This document shows, piece by piece, positions 25,415-38,486 of a DNA stretch of 64,000 nucleotides (position 1 is the stretch's first letter; each line of letters opens with the position of its first letter). The stretch comes from Ptychodera flava (lineage: Eukaryota; Hemichordata; Enteropneusta; Ptychoderidae), in assembly GCF_041260155.1 (NCBI RefSeq), contig NC_091938.1, positions 15,491,719 through 15,555,718 on the forward strand, in the 5' to 3' direction. Made by a program: the position numbers and the translations under genes. The notes beneath the pieces were generated by a model, which saw only the letters and a program-made list of their open reading frames with translations, did not search any database and was not told the origin of the DNA.

Positions 25415-27184
25415 AGGGGGCGTTCAGTCATTAGGGCCAGGAGTGGGCCGGCAAAATCTAGGGGGATCACCTTAAATTTGAAAACTGCAAAGGTCATGTA
25501 TTTTTCAAACAGCACAGAGGGGGGTCACATCCAGTCAAAAAGCAGTTCCAGTGTTAAAAATATTCTGGGTAATAAACATGATTCTCTGCATGATTTCATT
25601 CTCTGAACTTGGAAGTCATTTCACTGTAGATCTGAGGAAAGTATAATGTATTATCTGTCACATGAACATCTTGGCCCGGCAATTCTATACAGGCTTGACT
25701 TCGTGCTTGTCTTCGCTGAGGGCAAATTAACAATTCCTCTAAGCCTTTGGCTGAGGTAAGGCAATGGTTAGGTGCAAGCTATATGTTAAGCTGAAACCTG
25801 GCGTACATTGAAAAGTTCCCCTTGTGCTGTTGCATCACTACCGTTGATATCTGACCCGCAGTTTTCAGGAAAAAGTACAAAACTTATCTGGATAAATAAA
25901 ATACAAAGGCTGGAATATAAATGAAAAATTTCAATGACTTTGGCTTTATGTCAATTAGCAATATTAGTAAGAATTGCATAAATATCCTTTTTGTATTATA
26001 ACTCTTAAAATAAATATGAAATACGTGTATATACTCATCTCAAGCTTTCAGGTAGCATTATTGTATTGTGGCCAGAGTATTCCACTAGAGAGCATGTTCT
26101 TTATCAAGCACTGCTATCGTAGCTTATCATGATGCTTCTTATCAATGGAGCAGTGGGTACCCAGGCCTGTATTTGATCCCTTCGTGGCCTTATATTCTGG
26201 CATTTTGGTGATATTAGGGAATTCAAAATGCAATATTTTCCCCTGAAAAAATGGATCTATGAAAAAATGCACAAGTTCCCTTGGAATGAGGCCCGATGGA
26301 AATGTGGCTAAATGGTTACAGACTTTTCAATCGACGTGGTTGACGTATATCATCAGAAATGAGAATGTGTAGTCCGAGAAGGGATTACGGAAATATAGCC
26401 ATGTAGATTATGGTTCAATCACGGCCCGTTTGGTGGAGGGACTATGGTTCAATGTCTGTCGAGAAGTACACGATATGTACATTATATATACAAGAACTGA
26501 AGAAATCATTGCTCCAATTCTCTGGACATATAAATACCAAAATAGAACAGCAGACTGTCACGTTGGAAGTTGGCTGTCGTATAGGTCGTGGGGTGAAGGC
26601 GACTGGCCCATACCAGCCAGTAACTGCTGCGCGCTGAGAAAAGCCAAGCGACTGGTGCCAGTCTGAACAAATCCTTAATTCATCACAACACCAAAGGGAG
26701 CAAAGGAGAAAATCAAATCAGTTACCTGTGATGTACTCAGGAGAGAACAGTAGAACATGGGAACTCAGAGAAAAATCATAAATCATTTGGAAACAGTTCA
26801 AAATACAGACAGCATGGACAGTGACAGTGACATATCAGACTCAGAGCTTTTTGTGATGATGTTGTAATCCATGAAATTGGCAGCAGCACAAGTGATAAAG
26901 AACTTTTTAACCTTTCGAGACACAGTATACAGTGTATACAAGTTCTGGAAGAAGAGCAGGATCTTGGAAAAAATCTCTTTTCCACTGATGTTATATTGTG
27001 TCTGCACCGGTAATGGCCAGTGTTATAATTTCAAAATTGGATCAATACTTATTCAAGCAAGGGGGTGGGGTGGGGGTTATGAAATTTTGTGAATTTTTTT
27101 GAGGCAATGGGTATTCACTTATTTTGACTGATGCACAAGAAGAATTTGCCGCCCCACCCCCGGCCATAATAACTGAACGCTCCC
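25415..27184. mobile_element. Non-autonomous DNA element with GTTCAGT...GGCCGG termini
   Basis: The left end reads AGGGGGCGTTCAGTCATTAG then GGCC and CCGGCAAAATC. The right end, reverse-complemented, reads GGGAGCGTTCAGTTATTATG then GGCCGGGGG. TTAA stands directly after the right end (27185-27188) and four bases before the left end (25407-25410). The ends match those of 56224-57142 and, more distantly, 30984-32062. The interior holds only short frames and no transposase that I can recognise. Confidence 0.7.
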
Positions 27185-29273
27185 TTAATGTATTTTAGCA
27201 GTTTGAAAGTCTTCCTCTCAACACGACATAAAACCGCCGAGAAAAACTCTCCGACTGCCAATTTCAGATTACGAACTCTTCCCTCCAGCTGCCCTGTCCA
27301 TGACAAATTATTTTACATACCCAGGCAAACCCCTTGTAGTATTGTGCACTCCGCCCGCCCGCTGGGCTCTTTGTCGAATTGCACACGAAAGAAACTGAAT
27401 ACGTTTTTTTGCCAACAACTTAGCCAGCTCCCCCTCTGACCTCAACAATATGATGGTTGAATAGTGAAAAGTACCCAAAATACAGCAACTGTCTATTTCT
27501 CCTCAATTCTCGTATACGAGTGGATATTGTGGGTGGTGCTGACTCCCCTCCCCTTTGTACCGTTTTTGTTGCGACACTGGGAACCTAATCCCAGGGGTCT
27601 ATGACCTGTAGCACAATAGCGGGAGGACATCCCAAACACAAACCGATACCCCATTGAGGATTCCGCGTTTGTCGTCTGCCGCCGTCAACAAACAAAATAG
27701 AGTGAGGTACTCATTTTAGCTTGATGGTGTATTTCAATAGCAACAAAAGACGGTTAACAGGTAAAGAACTGTTACGTCACCCATGTTGTATGTAGTTTGG
27801 CTGAAACGCGTTCACCGTTGATGCAGGCCACGCATGGAGGTAAATAAGACCCACTATCTTGCAGGCAATTTTGACGTCCCACAAGAAAAATTATGTGTTA
27901 AAAGTCATAATCTGTGGCCCAAATGGGCAACAGCGCGCTGTCAATAGTTAGGTACCGCCGGAAGGGAATATTGTTCTCATCTCTATATTCATTTTGACTT
28001 GAAATGGAACTTACAGTAACCATGGATCCATGCAGCATGGAGTAGCTACTACCTCCATGCATGCAGTAACTGATTGATATCGTGAAGAAGTCTCAGAATG
28101 GGCAAATTTTAACAATGCTATTAACAAGTATATACTCTTACTTAATTTTCTCTGTAAAGAATTTTTCTAACGTTCACAATAACTCGTTCATACAATGGGA
28201 TAGAGTATTTCCACAGAATGTGCAGTGTGTTGCTTAGTGCATAAAAGCGTACACCACTAGGGTCCTCTAAAATCAAACAGTAGCATTGAAATACACGAAA
28301 TTCAAAGCAATGAGACGGATTAGTTCTTGCTGGGCAGTATGTGCTTCAATGTCCCGCTATAGTTCAAATTCACCACAGACTCGATGAGATTTTAGACGAG
28401 TCAGTTTCCCTTTTTTAGTTCAATCCGATTCCTTGAAGAAAATACCAAAAATCCCAAGCCGTCTGCAAATAAACGGCACAATACATGTCTACACGTCCGG
28501 GATGTTGCCAGGACAACCCAGCATGTGGACATGGGGGGCGCGATCTTCAACAACATGTTAAGTCATTTGCGCATTACGTAACGCATTGACCGGGCCCGAA
28601 ATGTCTGCAATGACTCGCTTAGGTAAGTTATTTTCTTAATGGGGTTCCCCTCCATGAGGAAAATTTACTGAACAGTAAGCAAAGTGATTGTGACAGAAAA
28701 TGAGTTATTTCACCAGTTGTAATTACTTAACTGTATGGACATAACTTTTATACCGCTTATACAGTGAATGGTGTTTGCAATCTCCGGAAGGGTTTGTACA
28801 GTGTACCTGTTCCAACAATGGCCATATTGACCCCTGTTGAAAAAAAAAAGAATTGTTTAATAACCTATGATCAGCGTTTTCACTGACAGTAACAAGTTCT
28901 CGCGAAAGAAGTCCCTGAAATGGTTCAGAAAGGTCGTAAACCACACAATAGTTTTTTTAACTCTCTGCGCACACGCCCGCATTGTTTTGTCGTACAGAGG
29001 AAGCCAACAGCTGTCGGATATGTATGCTCTAGTTGAGGACCGCTTTCTCCAATGCTAAATGTTGTGGTGTCGTACGTTTTACCGGCATTGTATTTTCCAT
29101 GGTTTCAACGCTGTCTCTGAAACGGGAATAGATTCCTGAAATGCTCAAGATTTGGCGCACATACAAATTTCATGTTCACTACTACTTTTTAACTCCTCCA
29201 GAACGATCGACAAAGCTGACTTCCCTCCCAAATCTATGATATTACCGGAAAGAGAGTCTATTTCTACAACACA

Positions 29274-32200
29274 ATGTTTCGATGGAGAGTGAGATACCTC
29301 AACGTAGTGGCTCTCAGTTCGTTGGCCAGCGTCGGCTTTGTACTGCTGTGGCAGCACCCGGCTTTTCAAGAGCCAGACATTTCGCAGCACGGGTACCTCC
29401 AGAACACAAGGTGAGTTTACCCCAGATCACTGTCCCATGGCTACAATCACTGTACCTTACTGCTTGGACCCTAGAAAAAGGATAATGTCCATTGAAGAGG
29501 ACGTGCATCGGAGGCTATCCATCACATTTTAATTGTGAAAATTTCAAATGCTATTCAAGCATGCCGAACGACGTTTGTGTTCGACAAAAATAGCGAATGT
29601 CTGACACGCAGCTATGGCGGGAAGCCCAGACTTTAACTTTTCAGTCCCTCATACATTCATCAGAATACATGATTCAAGCCCCAGGCAAATAGGACAATAT
29701 GGTCATAATGTGACACCGCACACAAGTCGATACTCGTATCAGTTAGGCCAAAAAAATAAATAGTTTGTTTCTCATCCCCGCGCGCGTCAATGTAGACCCG
29801 CCGCGCCAACTTTTTTTTTGCATCTCAAGAGGGAACGGAAAAAAAAGAAAAAAAACTAAGAACAAATTAAACCGTTCAGATCATACCAAAGCAACACAAA
29901 TATTTTATGATATACAAAACTGAACTAGACAGAACATTGAACATCACACAGTGCTGTAACATTCCATTCAGAACTGTACACTATGTCATTGAAAGCTATC
30001 AAAACTGCATTCTGCACTAATAGTAAAAAAGCAGCACTGTTGATATGCTAAAAATTGCTGTGCATTTATCTCTGCATGCATTCCTATGTTCTCATGTTGT
30101 AAGCGCGTTGTTGTTGATGGTTGAATAAAAAAAAAAGTAGTAGCAAAAAAAAAAACCGCGTCACCGCATCAATTTTGCAAGATGCCTAGGATGAGAAACA
30201 AACTATTTTTTTTTTTTGGCCTTATAGGTAGGGCATTTTTTTTGATAAATGAACGAGACCCATCAGACGTCAGTCTCGATGAAAATTTTACTTGTCAAAC
30301 GACAGCAACGATTAACAAAGTATGAATAAAAACAAAAACAACAACGGTCCCTATACGGGGTGTGCCAGTGAGGCCATGACTCAACCGAGTTAGAAGCGTC
30401 CGAAACCGCACCTACACCGGGCACACAGTTGGCACGTTGGTACGTATTGTACACGTTACATATCATTGTGTTTTACGGTTACAATTGTGACCTTTATGAA
30501 TTATGAGGATGGTTTCTCCGGTGAGAATGAAATTTGCCCACAAACCGCAGACAGGCGAATCGGTCTTTTTCCCTCTCAAGTGTCTACGACCAAACACAAT
30601 GTACAAACAATATTCGATCAAAGGGAGGCGGCAAAAGTCAGCAGCTTTGTCAATAATAGATGAGAGTGTTTGGCGTAATACCCATACGCCTGTCCTTGAA
30701 AATCCACACCGAGGCCACCGTTAGCAGATCTATGTTTATTTTTACCATGCCACTCACAATACGAATAATTTCTGTACAAAACACCCGTAGTTATGAAAAC
30801 ACCGCATTTCTCTCGCTGAGATATTCCGGTTTTTACACCCTAGCTGTAACATCTTTAAAAACTTGCTTGCGGAGTTTATCACCCTATGTTCTAGTCATGT
30901 ACACACAAGAAATTCTGCATTGATGTTGAAGTTGTCGTAGTGTGAAAATGTTAGACTTACCCAAAGTCTGTGCAGTGTCTTTAGGGAGCATTCGTTTTTA
31001 CGGGGGGAGGGTCGGTAGAACTTGAGCAATAAATGAAATGTAAAAAGCGACCTCCCCCTCCAAATCAAATTTCTGAAATTTGACCCCCCCAAAAAAAATC
31101 ATCAGATTTGATTCATTAACCCTTCGCACCCTGTGGCCCTGGGCTGAAAAATTAGGCCCTTCAAAAGTGTTTGCAAGGAAAAGAGTTACCTACCCCAATT
31201 TTCATGCTCAAAAACACAGCGACCCTCCCCCAGATGTCACAGTCCGTATCAATAATATCTTAATTGACTTATTATTTCCCATTTGACCTTTGAACTTTCA
31301 AAGAATCCTTTTTGAACTTTACAAATAATCACTGGGTGAAATTCCAATATCATATTGGTTTTTCAGATCTGCTATTTCAAATATAATATTCTCGTCACGT
31401 ATATTTATATCAATTGTCAAACTTTTTTAAAGCACAGATTTTAATAGCCAGTTAGCATTGTAAAAAATATATTCAAAGTTTCCTCACATACCACAATCTA
31501 GTAGAGAATCAACATCTTTGGTGAAATTACAAAATCAAATTTCTTGCACACACATGAATTTATAATCGCCCTAGTCTGATCAAGTACACTAATATCCATA
31601 ATTAAGAGTCTATAAATACACAGATTTAGCTAGTTCCGTATCGGAAAAAAATTATTCATAGTTTCTTCATAGACCAACATATATAGTGAATCAACATTTC
31701 GGTGAAATTCCAAAATCAAATTTCTTGCTCACACATGCACCGGTAACTACCCTAGTCTGATCAAGTACATTAATGTCAATAATCAAGAGTCTATAAATAC
31801 ACAGATTTAGCTAGTTTTGTATTTAAAAGAAATTATTCATAGCTTCTTATACACTACTCATAGATTATGTATGAAGGACCAAGCAACATTTTGGTGAAAT
31901 TCCAAAGTCATTTGTTTTCCATAACTCCATACAAACCTTTGTAAAATTTGACCCCCTCCTTCCAATCATTGATTGTAAAATTTGACCCCCCTAAAAACAC
32001 TTTCATAAAAGTCAACCCCCTGATTTCCACAGACCCCCTCCCTATAAAAAACGAATGCTCCCTCAACGATATTCTAACGGAGTTCACTAAGTGAATTCAG
32101 CATACTTTCGCGTTGATGATCGGGTTATCACAAATTTAGCGAGGCAGTTAACTACCGCGTACGCTGGAGCAAAGCTATAATAAATAAATAAATAAATAAA

Positions 32201-34789
32201 TAAATAAGTAAATAATAAATAAATAAATAAATAAGTCAACGACTTGTGGGCTTATTTGTGAAATTGTAAGCAAATGTCCACTACAACTATTATATTAGTG
32301 ATAGCTAGCGCTGCCCGAGATCTAATTGACGACCAACAACAATAAATGCTCCGTGTTTTGTCACGTTTTGTGGGGCGGGGCGGGGGGGGGGGAGTCGCGG
32401 TTCATGAGCCCTCCCAAAATGAGCAGAGAAATGTGGAACTTGAAGGTTAGGACACACTTTAGGAAGGACGCTGGCAATGTTGCAACTATGGCTTTCTTTT
32501 TAGTGTCGGTAAAAACATTGACGAGATTTAAACACCCACAACGTTTACAGCATTTAACTTCGCCGGAAGAATACGGTTCTGACCCAATCATCGTCCGAAC
32601 ATGCTGACGGCAACAAACGGATCGACTAGGGACTTGTAACAAACTGCTAGTCGGCAGTCAGTTCACATGTACAAATACACTTAAACCGGGAAAATCGCTG
32701 TCACGTTTGCTCAAATTTTAATTATTAATTATTATATTCATATTTTCTAGGAAATGAGTACACTTTGTACTCTTTTCTCTTAAATATCAGGAAATGCAAA
32801 TTATCAACCTTGCCACTTTAACGCATTCTGATAATATGTATCGTCGTTGTTTATAAACGGAATCTTGTCCGAACTAAAATTCAAAATTATCAACATTATA
32901 ACAGGGTATTAAACAAATTGAGGGTGTATCGAAAAGTGATCATTTCGACGTCACGTGACCTAGGGATTACGATGGGCAAATGTGTTTTACAGACAGAACA
33001 AATATATTGAAAATTCATCAAAAGTTTGAGCTAATGGAGCATTAAAGGGAAGGGTCGTCGGAACTGCGCATGTGCGACTTTCTTGTTTACAAACAATGTA
33101 TTTCATGCATGATATCTAGATGCATCACGTCAACATAGCTGCAACATTTAAATTTAACGATAGTCATCGTTAATAAGCATGTTTTTACTTTCATTAATCG
33201 CCTACGTACCCTAGATACAGTGTTGATATCGGTCGTAGGGGTCCCTGGTAATCTTTGAGCAGAGTTCCGACGACCACCTCCCTTTAATATAATTACCCAT
33301 GATGTCGAAAATAAGCAGTTCCATAAACTCACAAAATTTCGTGATAATTTTGCATGAAAGTCGGTCAACAGACGGTATGCAGTTTATTGCATCCTTTCTG
33401 TCAGAAAGCGTCAAGAGATGGCGTCCTACGTTGCTCGACAGAGTGCTATCTTCTGTCACAGACCCTAAGGGCTTGTGGTTCAGGTTATTTCGGAGTTAGT
33501 AGGTGACCAGAAAGTGAAACACTAACACTTTTTCTCAAACTTTAATTAATGAAACTTTCAACACTACTCTTACCAACTCAAGAATAAAAAGCAGGGGTCA
33601 CAGAGCAAGTTTTGGTACGGGAGAAACAAATTACCTAACATTTACCGATATGTGAAATTCAAAATATGAAATTCAAATTAGAACAGTGCTTTAATATATT
33701 CAGAGTCCCGAATATCTATCCTCGATGCGAATTCTGCCTTGAAAGACGCACAAGAGCCTAGAAAGAATGTATGCGCATGCGCATGGATACTATTAGTGCA
33801 AGATAAACGGCACCGTGAATTGAAATATTCTTAATCACCGCTCCCTGCATGCATTTATCGACAGTCCACGTGATGCAATAAATGAATCGAGTTGTTACAT
33901 GTTATATCGACGATGTCCGTCCGTATCCCCATCAAATCAGAGTTTATAGAAGCCGCCCGAGAAAAGGAAAATCAACTTTGTCCATTTGTTATGTTTATTA
34001 TTCGCCAGGTTTGTTGCCAATGCAATAATAACGTAGTTTGGCTAGTCCAGATACACATGTGTCCTATCATTAACACGATTGGAACTAATTTGGGATGATT
34101 GGATTTTCATATTTTTCAAATTTCTCAAAAGTGTTAGGTGCCGTATAGCTGAATGTTGCAATATTACAAATTACTCATAAAAACAAGTGTGTAATGTAAA
34201 AAGGAAAGCAGATGAGATTACATTTGTAGATTAAATCGGCATTACTCCACCATCCAATTATCCCAAATTAGTTCCAATCGTGTTAATTGGTATTTGGGAC
34301 GTCGAAGAACTGTGTTTACATATCGTTGCCATGAAAGCGAATGATGCGGCATGTTGTTGTTTATAACATACATATAAGAATTGAAGCAGAACTAGAATAA
34401 TTGCATATTTTGCCTAACTAACGGTAGTGGCATTCGATAACCTCGAAACCCAAGCCTCCGCCATTCTTTGAGATACACAGGCTCACATGCTTTTAACCAA
34501 ACAAATGTTATTTACAGATACTATGGGAAAGACGGGCAGAAAGCTGGGACAAAGCTATGTTTATTCATCAAAACATTTCACATACAAAAATCAGTAGCGG
34601 CCACAGCATGATATCAGTTATGATGATTATTATTGTCTGCAGTATGTCACGAAAAAGATGTGAAACCTAACTTATTAATTGCTGCAATTTACTTACAGTG
34701 TCGTAGTTACGTTTGTGTAAAACTAGTCTAGCTGGATCATGAATCGCTTTGTTCCTTTTCACTTCATCGTTTTTTTCTCCTCATCCTCG

Positions 34790-34826
<37 letters not shown>

Positions 34827-37800
34827 GTCGTCGTCGTCGTCGTCGTCGACGACGTCGTCATTTACAGCAACAGCATCCTCATTATCATGCTTCTGCTCAT
34901 CCTCGTTTCATCAAATACATTATCATCGCCACAAGTGTAATGACTTAGGCTGCGTTCAAAAAAAATGGTGGGTGGGGGGTTGGAGTAATCGCGAGTGAAA
35001 TCTTACTTTTTCCAGATCCCCCCTCAATACCCTCAAAACTTTCGTCTATATGATCAAAATTTTTCAAGTCCCCCAAATTATCATATAGCCGCATATTTAT
35101 TAGGAATGCACGCAGAGTAAAAATAACCATGTATTGCTTAGACTAGTTCTGCACGCAGATGTTCGACACTACCTCTTATCAGCAGGTTGTAGAGCCATAT
35201 ACCTAGGGCAAGTTCTTAAATTGATTCATTTTTAAATGCATCAGTGGACTTTTTGGATTTATCAGTCTAAGCCGACTTGAGTTTATCCAACTCTGGCCAA
35301 GTCAATGGCACCACCTGAAAAACACGCAAAATGACAATCATGTGAGAGTATGCAAATTGTGAATTCCTGGCTACATTTTGCCAAAATGTGAAAAACGGAA
35401 CACAGTGACCTACCGAAAAAATATTTTTTTACACAAGTACAAGACATATACAACTTAGATGCTACTTATAAATGTTTTACAAAATTGACAATACTGGAAG
35501 CTTAAAGTATTCCATCAAATAAATGTTTTCATCTCAGAAATTTTAGGTGTAATAATGGCAAATTTGGTAAAAAATAAATGATTTCATTAAGTCACAATTT
35601 TTTTCATTTAAATTAGAGTCTTTACGGTTCAAAGGTTTACTTTTGTGTTATTGTACGATGAGATGTGATAATTTCATTCACTGCATCGGAGACAAGTCCC
35701 CCTGGAGCGAGACTGCATGAACTTGAAATGAATGGTTTTATATATTGATTTTAAGTGATTTGAGAAAAACTGGGACTTTTCATTGTAGATTTGTTTAATA
35801 TCAAGCATGGTGACCCTATCTTTTTTCTCTTATATTTGATTATTCTCGTATGCCAGAATTCAAAAATCCATGGTAATTGTTAAGTCTCCTAGTCTTCTAT
35901 GTGTTGCTCTCTGGCCTGATCTTGTTTACAAGTACATGTATGTTTCACTGTCATTTGAGTGTCCTATGACCAAACTCTTCTTAAACTACATTAGACATCA
36001 GCGCTATCACTATCACTGCCGGTATGCAGTGACAGTGACACTGCCCGTAGGCAGTAGCAGGGCAGTAGCTATATTAACTTTGTATTTTTACAATATTTTT
36101 GTTCAGTTTATACAACTGCGTTCTTGTTCTACTCCCTACAGCATATTGAGCTGTCCAGTATTCAGCTTGCCAACACAGCCTACGTGTACCGTGCATTTGT
36201 ATCATTGACAAATAACTTTCAGTCTGAACTCTAATTCAATTATCACTTCTATTTAGACAAACGGACTTTGTTGACAAACTGAATATTGTGTTTTTCAGCA
36301 TGCTGTAGAGAGACACCAAGAAACTGTATTTGATACATTGCATAGAAATATTGAAAAAAAATATCAACAGTTGCAACTCCTGTCCCATTACAAGGCCAAC
36401 TTGTTGTTTTTACGAAAATGTAATGGCATTCATACATTTTTAGATTTTTTCGAGATTAAAGTCATAAAATGCGACAAAACAGTTCTAGATTTTGTTTAAT
36501 TACATTGTATTACTAACATTAGAACCACTGGACGATATAAAAATGTTGGGAGCCAAAATATTTTCAGGTCCCCCATAGGCAGAGCAAAACTTTCAAGTCC
36601 CCCCTCGACTAACCCAAGAATTTTCGAATCCCCCTGAATTTATCCATCGCTCCCTCACCATTTTTTGAACGTGGCCTAAGTGCAATTATTGTTGTTCTCG
36701 ACGTTTGTCCTGGAGTGCTTCATTGATGCTTACACTGCTCATATACTTACTTAGACAAACTGCTGTACGGTGAGTTTAGATCTGTGAATTTCCTTTGAAA
36801 AGTTCTTTCACTGCATATATTTGATTCTGCAGATACAGATTGCAGTCACACGGACATCAGAAGAAAGCTCTAACCATCGACGATGCCGACCAACAAAAAG
36901 GAGATGCCCCGCAGCCGTTGCAGGACATAGAAAAACAAAAGAAAAGTAGCCACTATGCACAGGTGGCGCACGCAATGCAACCGCCTCAGGAGGATCTAAA
37001 GTTCCTTCCAAATGTCCAAAGGCAGGAAATTGGAAATATTCAGCCACCAAAAACACAACCAGAAGTCAATCAATATGTACAAGTTCAACAACAGCAAGGA
37101 GCGGGGTCGTTATCGTATAAACAAGTATATGACCAACCGCAGAGACAATCACAGATGAAAGATATGCCTCCACAGCAGAGACAATTACAGGGTCAAGTTC
37201 AACTGCAACAAGTTCAAGGTGTGATGCAGTTGCCACGAGGACAACCCGAGGACACAAAATTGTCAAATGTTCCGCAACAGGGTAATACCAACAACCTGCC
37301 GCAAAAACCGCCCCAAAATAATGGTATGCCGCAGTCCCTCAAACAACAATCCCAGCACCCATCTCAGCAGCAGTCGACCAATCAGATCAATGGAGGAAAG
37401 AACATAAGTGAGCGAAAACAATCACAAATTTTTCATCAGGGTTTAGTCTTCAACGCAATTGCGGCCGACCGATTCCTCGACCAGCTTAGACAAAGTGAAT
37501 CCACTGATTCCAACAACATATATGTGGCCAAACGGTTTCCATGGGTAGTCCGCAACAACTTTCTGCCAAATTTTTACACTAAAGGGAGAGTTACACAGGG
37601 AATTAATAAGTCAAACTATTCACAGTCTTCTGTGGTATTTGTCCACAACCAAAAGTCTGGGGGCAGCACTTTAAAACTTTGCATGGAAAACATAGCAAAG
37701 GAATTTCACTTTCGAAACATGGCCGTTGTTTGTGATATTAATTCTGGCGATTACTACACGAGGATGTCTAAGATGGGTCGCCATGATCTTGTAAAATTCC

Positions 37801-38486
37801 ACTCGGGTGGGCACTCGTTTCAGACTTGCAACTACGCCAAAAACCCGTGTGCGTACGTAACGGTGTTGCGAGATCCCTATGAGCGACTGATATCTTCATA
37901 CGAGTACTGTAAAGTGCGCAACGAATTGCACTGCCAAATCTATGACGCAAATCAGGTGTCAGTGACGCAATGGGCTGTCTTCCAGGGCAGTTTCTTCTTT
38001 AGGCAGTTGCTCTACAACTTCGAATTCTGCAAGCAACAGTCAGACAACGTGATAGAAACTCTGCGTTTGAGGAAAGGTATGACCGAACAGCCAGCCGACA
38101 TACCTTGCTGGTACAGAAACGAACTTATACTCAGCCAAATTATGAACAAGGTCGACAAAATGAAAGTTTTACGGTATGTGCTGGATCACTTGGAGGATTG
38201 GTTCGCTGTCATCGGTATCATTGACGAATACAACAAATTTCTCAGCATGCTAGAGGGCGCCTTCCAACTACCCTTCTCACAGTGCCAGGACAGTGTGCTA
38301 AACTATCACCCGTATGACGCTGAGGGGGAGGGCGGCGGCAAGGAACGCCAAAGCATTGTCAACTCACTCAAACAACAGCTGATCAACGATCCAGAAGTGC
38401 AAGAGGCTCTTTATTTTGATCTAAAAATTTTCGAGGAAGCCCGAAAAATTTTTGCAAGACAGAAGGAAGCATACGGCAGCAGTTGA
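29274..38486 (+). CDS. Golgi-type sulfotransferase, two coding exons, Q-rich stem
   Basis: Coding exons are 29274-29410 and 36833-38486; the donor AAG/GTGAGT and acceptor TTCTGCAG/ATAC join in phase (AG+A). The protein is about 596 aa and has type II topology. A short basic tail (MFRWRVRYLN) is followed by a membrane anchor (VVALSSLASVGFVLLW). A stem of about 230 residues, very rich in Q and P, follows. The catalytic domain starts near residue 305. HNQKSGGSTLK fits the 5'-phosphosulfate-binding loop of PAPS-dependent sulfotransferases. VTVLRDPYERLISSYEY fits the 3'-phosphate-binding motif. Such enzymes sulfate glycans in the Golgi lumen; the substrate cannot be read from the sequence. NKS and NYS are possible N-glycosylation sites. 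The second exon has no ATG at its start, which is why the upstream exon is needed. The long catalytic exon and the 7.4-kb repeat-filled intron are notable. The family call is firm; the subfamily is open. Confidence 0.85.
30984..32062. mobile_element. Non-autonomous DNA element, GGGAGCATTCGTTTTTA termini
   Basis: The left end GGGAGCATTCGTTTTTACGG is mirrored by the right end ...TATAAAAAACGAATGCTCCC. Flanks are TTTA and TCAA, each one base from TTAA. The interior is AT-rich with ACCCCC-type runs near both ends and a roughly 170-bp internal duplication (about 31500-31650 against 31670-31830, sharing CTAGTCTGATCAAGTACA). It lies in the sulfotransferase intron. It has no coding capacity. Confidence 0.75.
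32179..32234 (+). repeat. (AAAT)n microsatellite
   Basis: Tetranucleotide run TAAATAAATAAA with two small interruptions, in the sulfotransferase intron. Confidence 0.9.
34070..34286. mobile_element. 217-bp MITE-like inverted repeat
   Basis: The arms at 34070-34103 and 34253-34286 are 34 bp long with one difference. They begin TTAACACGATTGGAACTAAT. The interior is short and AT-rich and encodes nothing. TTAA forms the outermost bases of both ends, so the target duplication may be this TTAA itself. It lies in the sulfotransferase intron. Confidence 0.65.
34790..34860 (+). repeat. (ATC)n-(GTC)n compound microsatellite
   Basis: An ATC run turns into a CGT/GTC run and then an inverted GACGACGTCGTC end, so the sequence can fold on itself. 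The His/Arg-run reading frames over it are an effect of the repeat. Confidence 0.9.
34943..36681. mobile_element. Non-autonomous DNA element, ACTTAGGC...CGTTCAAAAAA termini
   Basis: The left end reads ACTTAGGCTGCGTTCAAAAA and the right end, reverse-complemented, ACTTAGGCCACGTTCAAAAA, then (A)TGGTG in both. The part at about 35040-35400 is an inverted copy of the interior of 21833-22463, including the run ATAAATCCAAAAA/GTCCACTGATGC seen in reverse here. Stretches with AAGTCCCCC-type G/C runs lie near both ends. No clear target duplication was found and no coding capacity is visible. It lies in the sulfotransferase intron, ending 150 bp before exon 2. Confidence 0.7.

Larger units (their letters stand above)
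21323..29273. other. Intergenic stretch between VPS8 and the sulfotransferase gene
   Basis: The two genes are divergently arranged (VPS8 minus, sulfotransferase plus). I find no supported coding exon here. It holds microsatellites, two non-autonomous DNA elements (21833-22463 and 25415-27184) and a hairpin motif at 25103-25130. The VPS8 promoter should lie just above 21322, but no TATA box or other core element is clear. Confidence 0.5.

Noticed and set aside
34739-34948. His/Arg-run open frames
   Set aside because: They are translations of the ATC/GTC microsatellite.
36840-38486. Intronless (retrocopy) sulfotransferase gene
   Set aside because: The large exon has no start codon of its own, has a good 3' splice site before it, and joins in phase with a membrane-anchor exon at 29274-29410.
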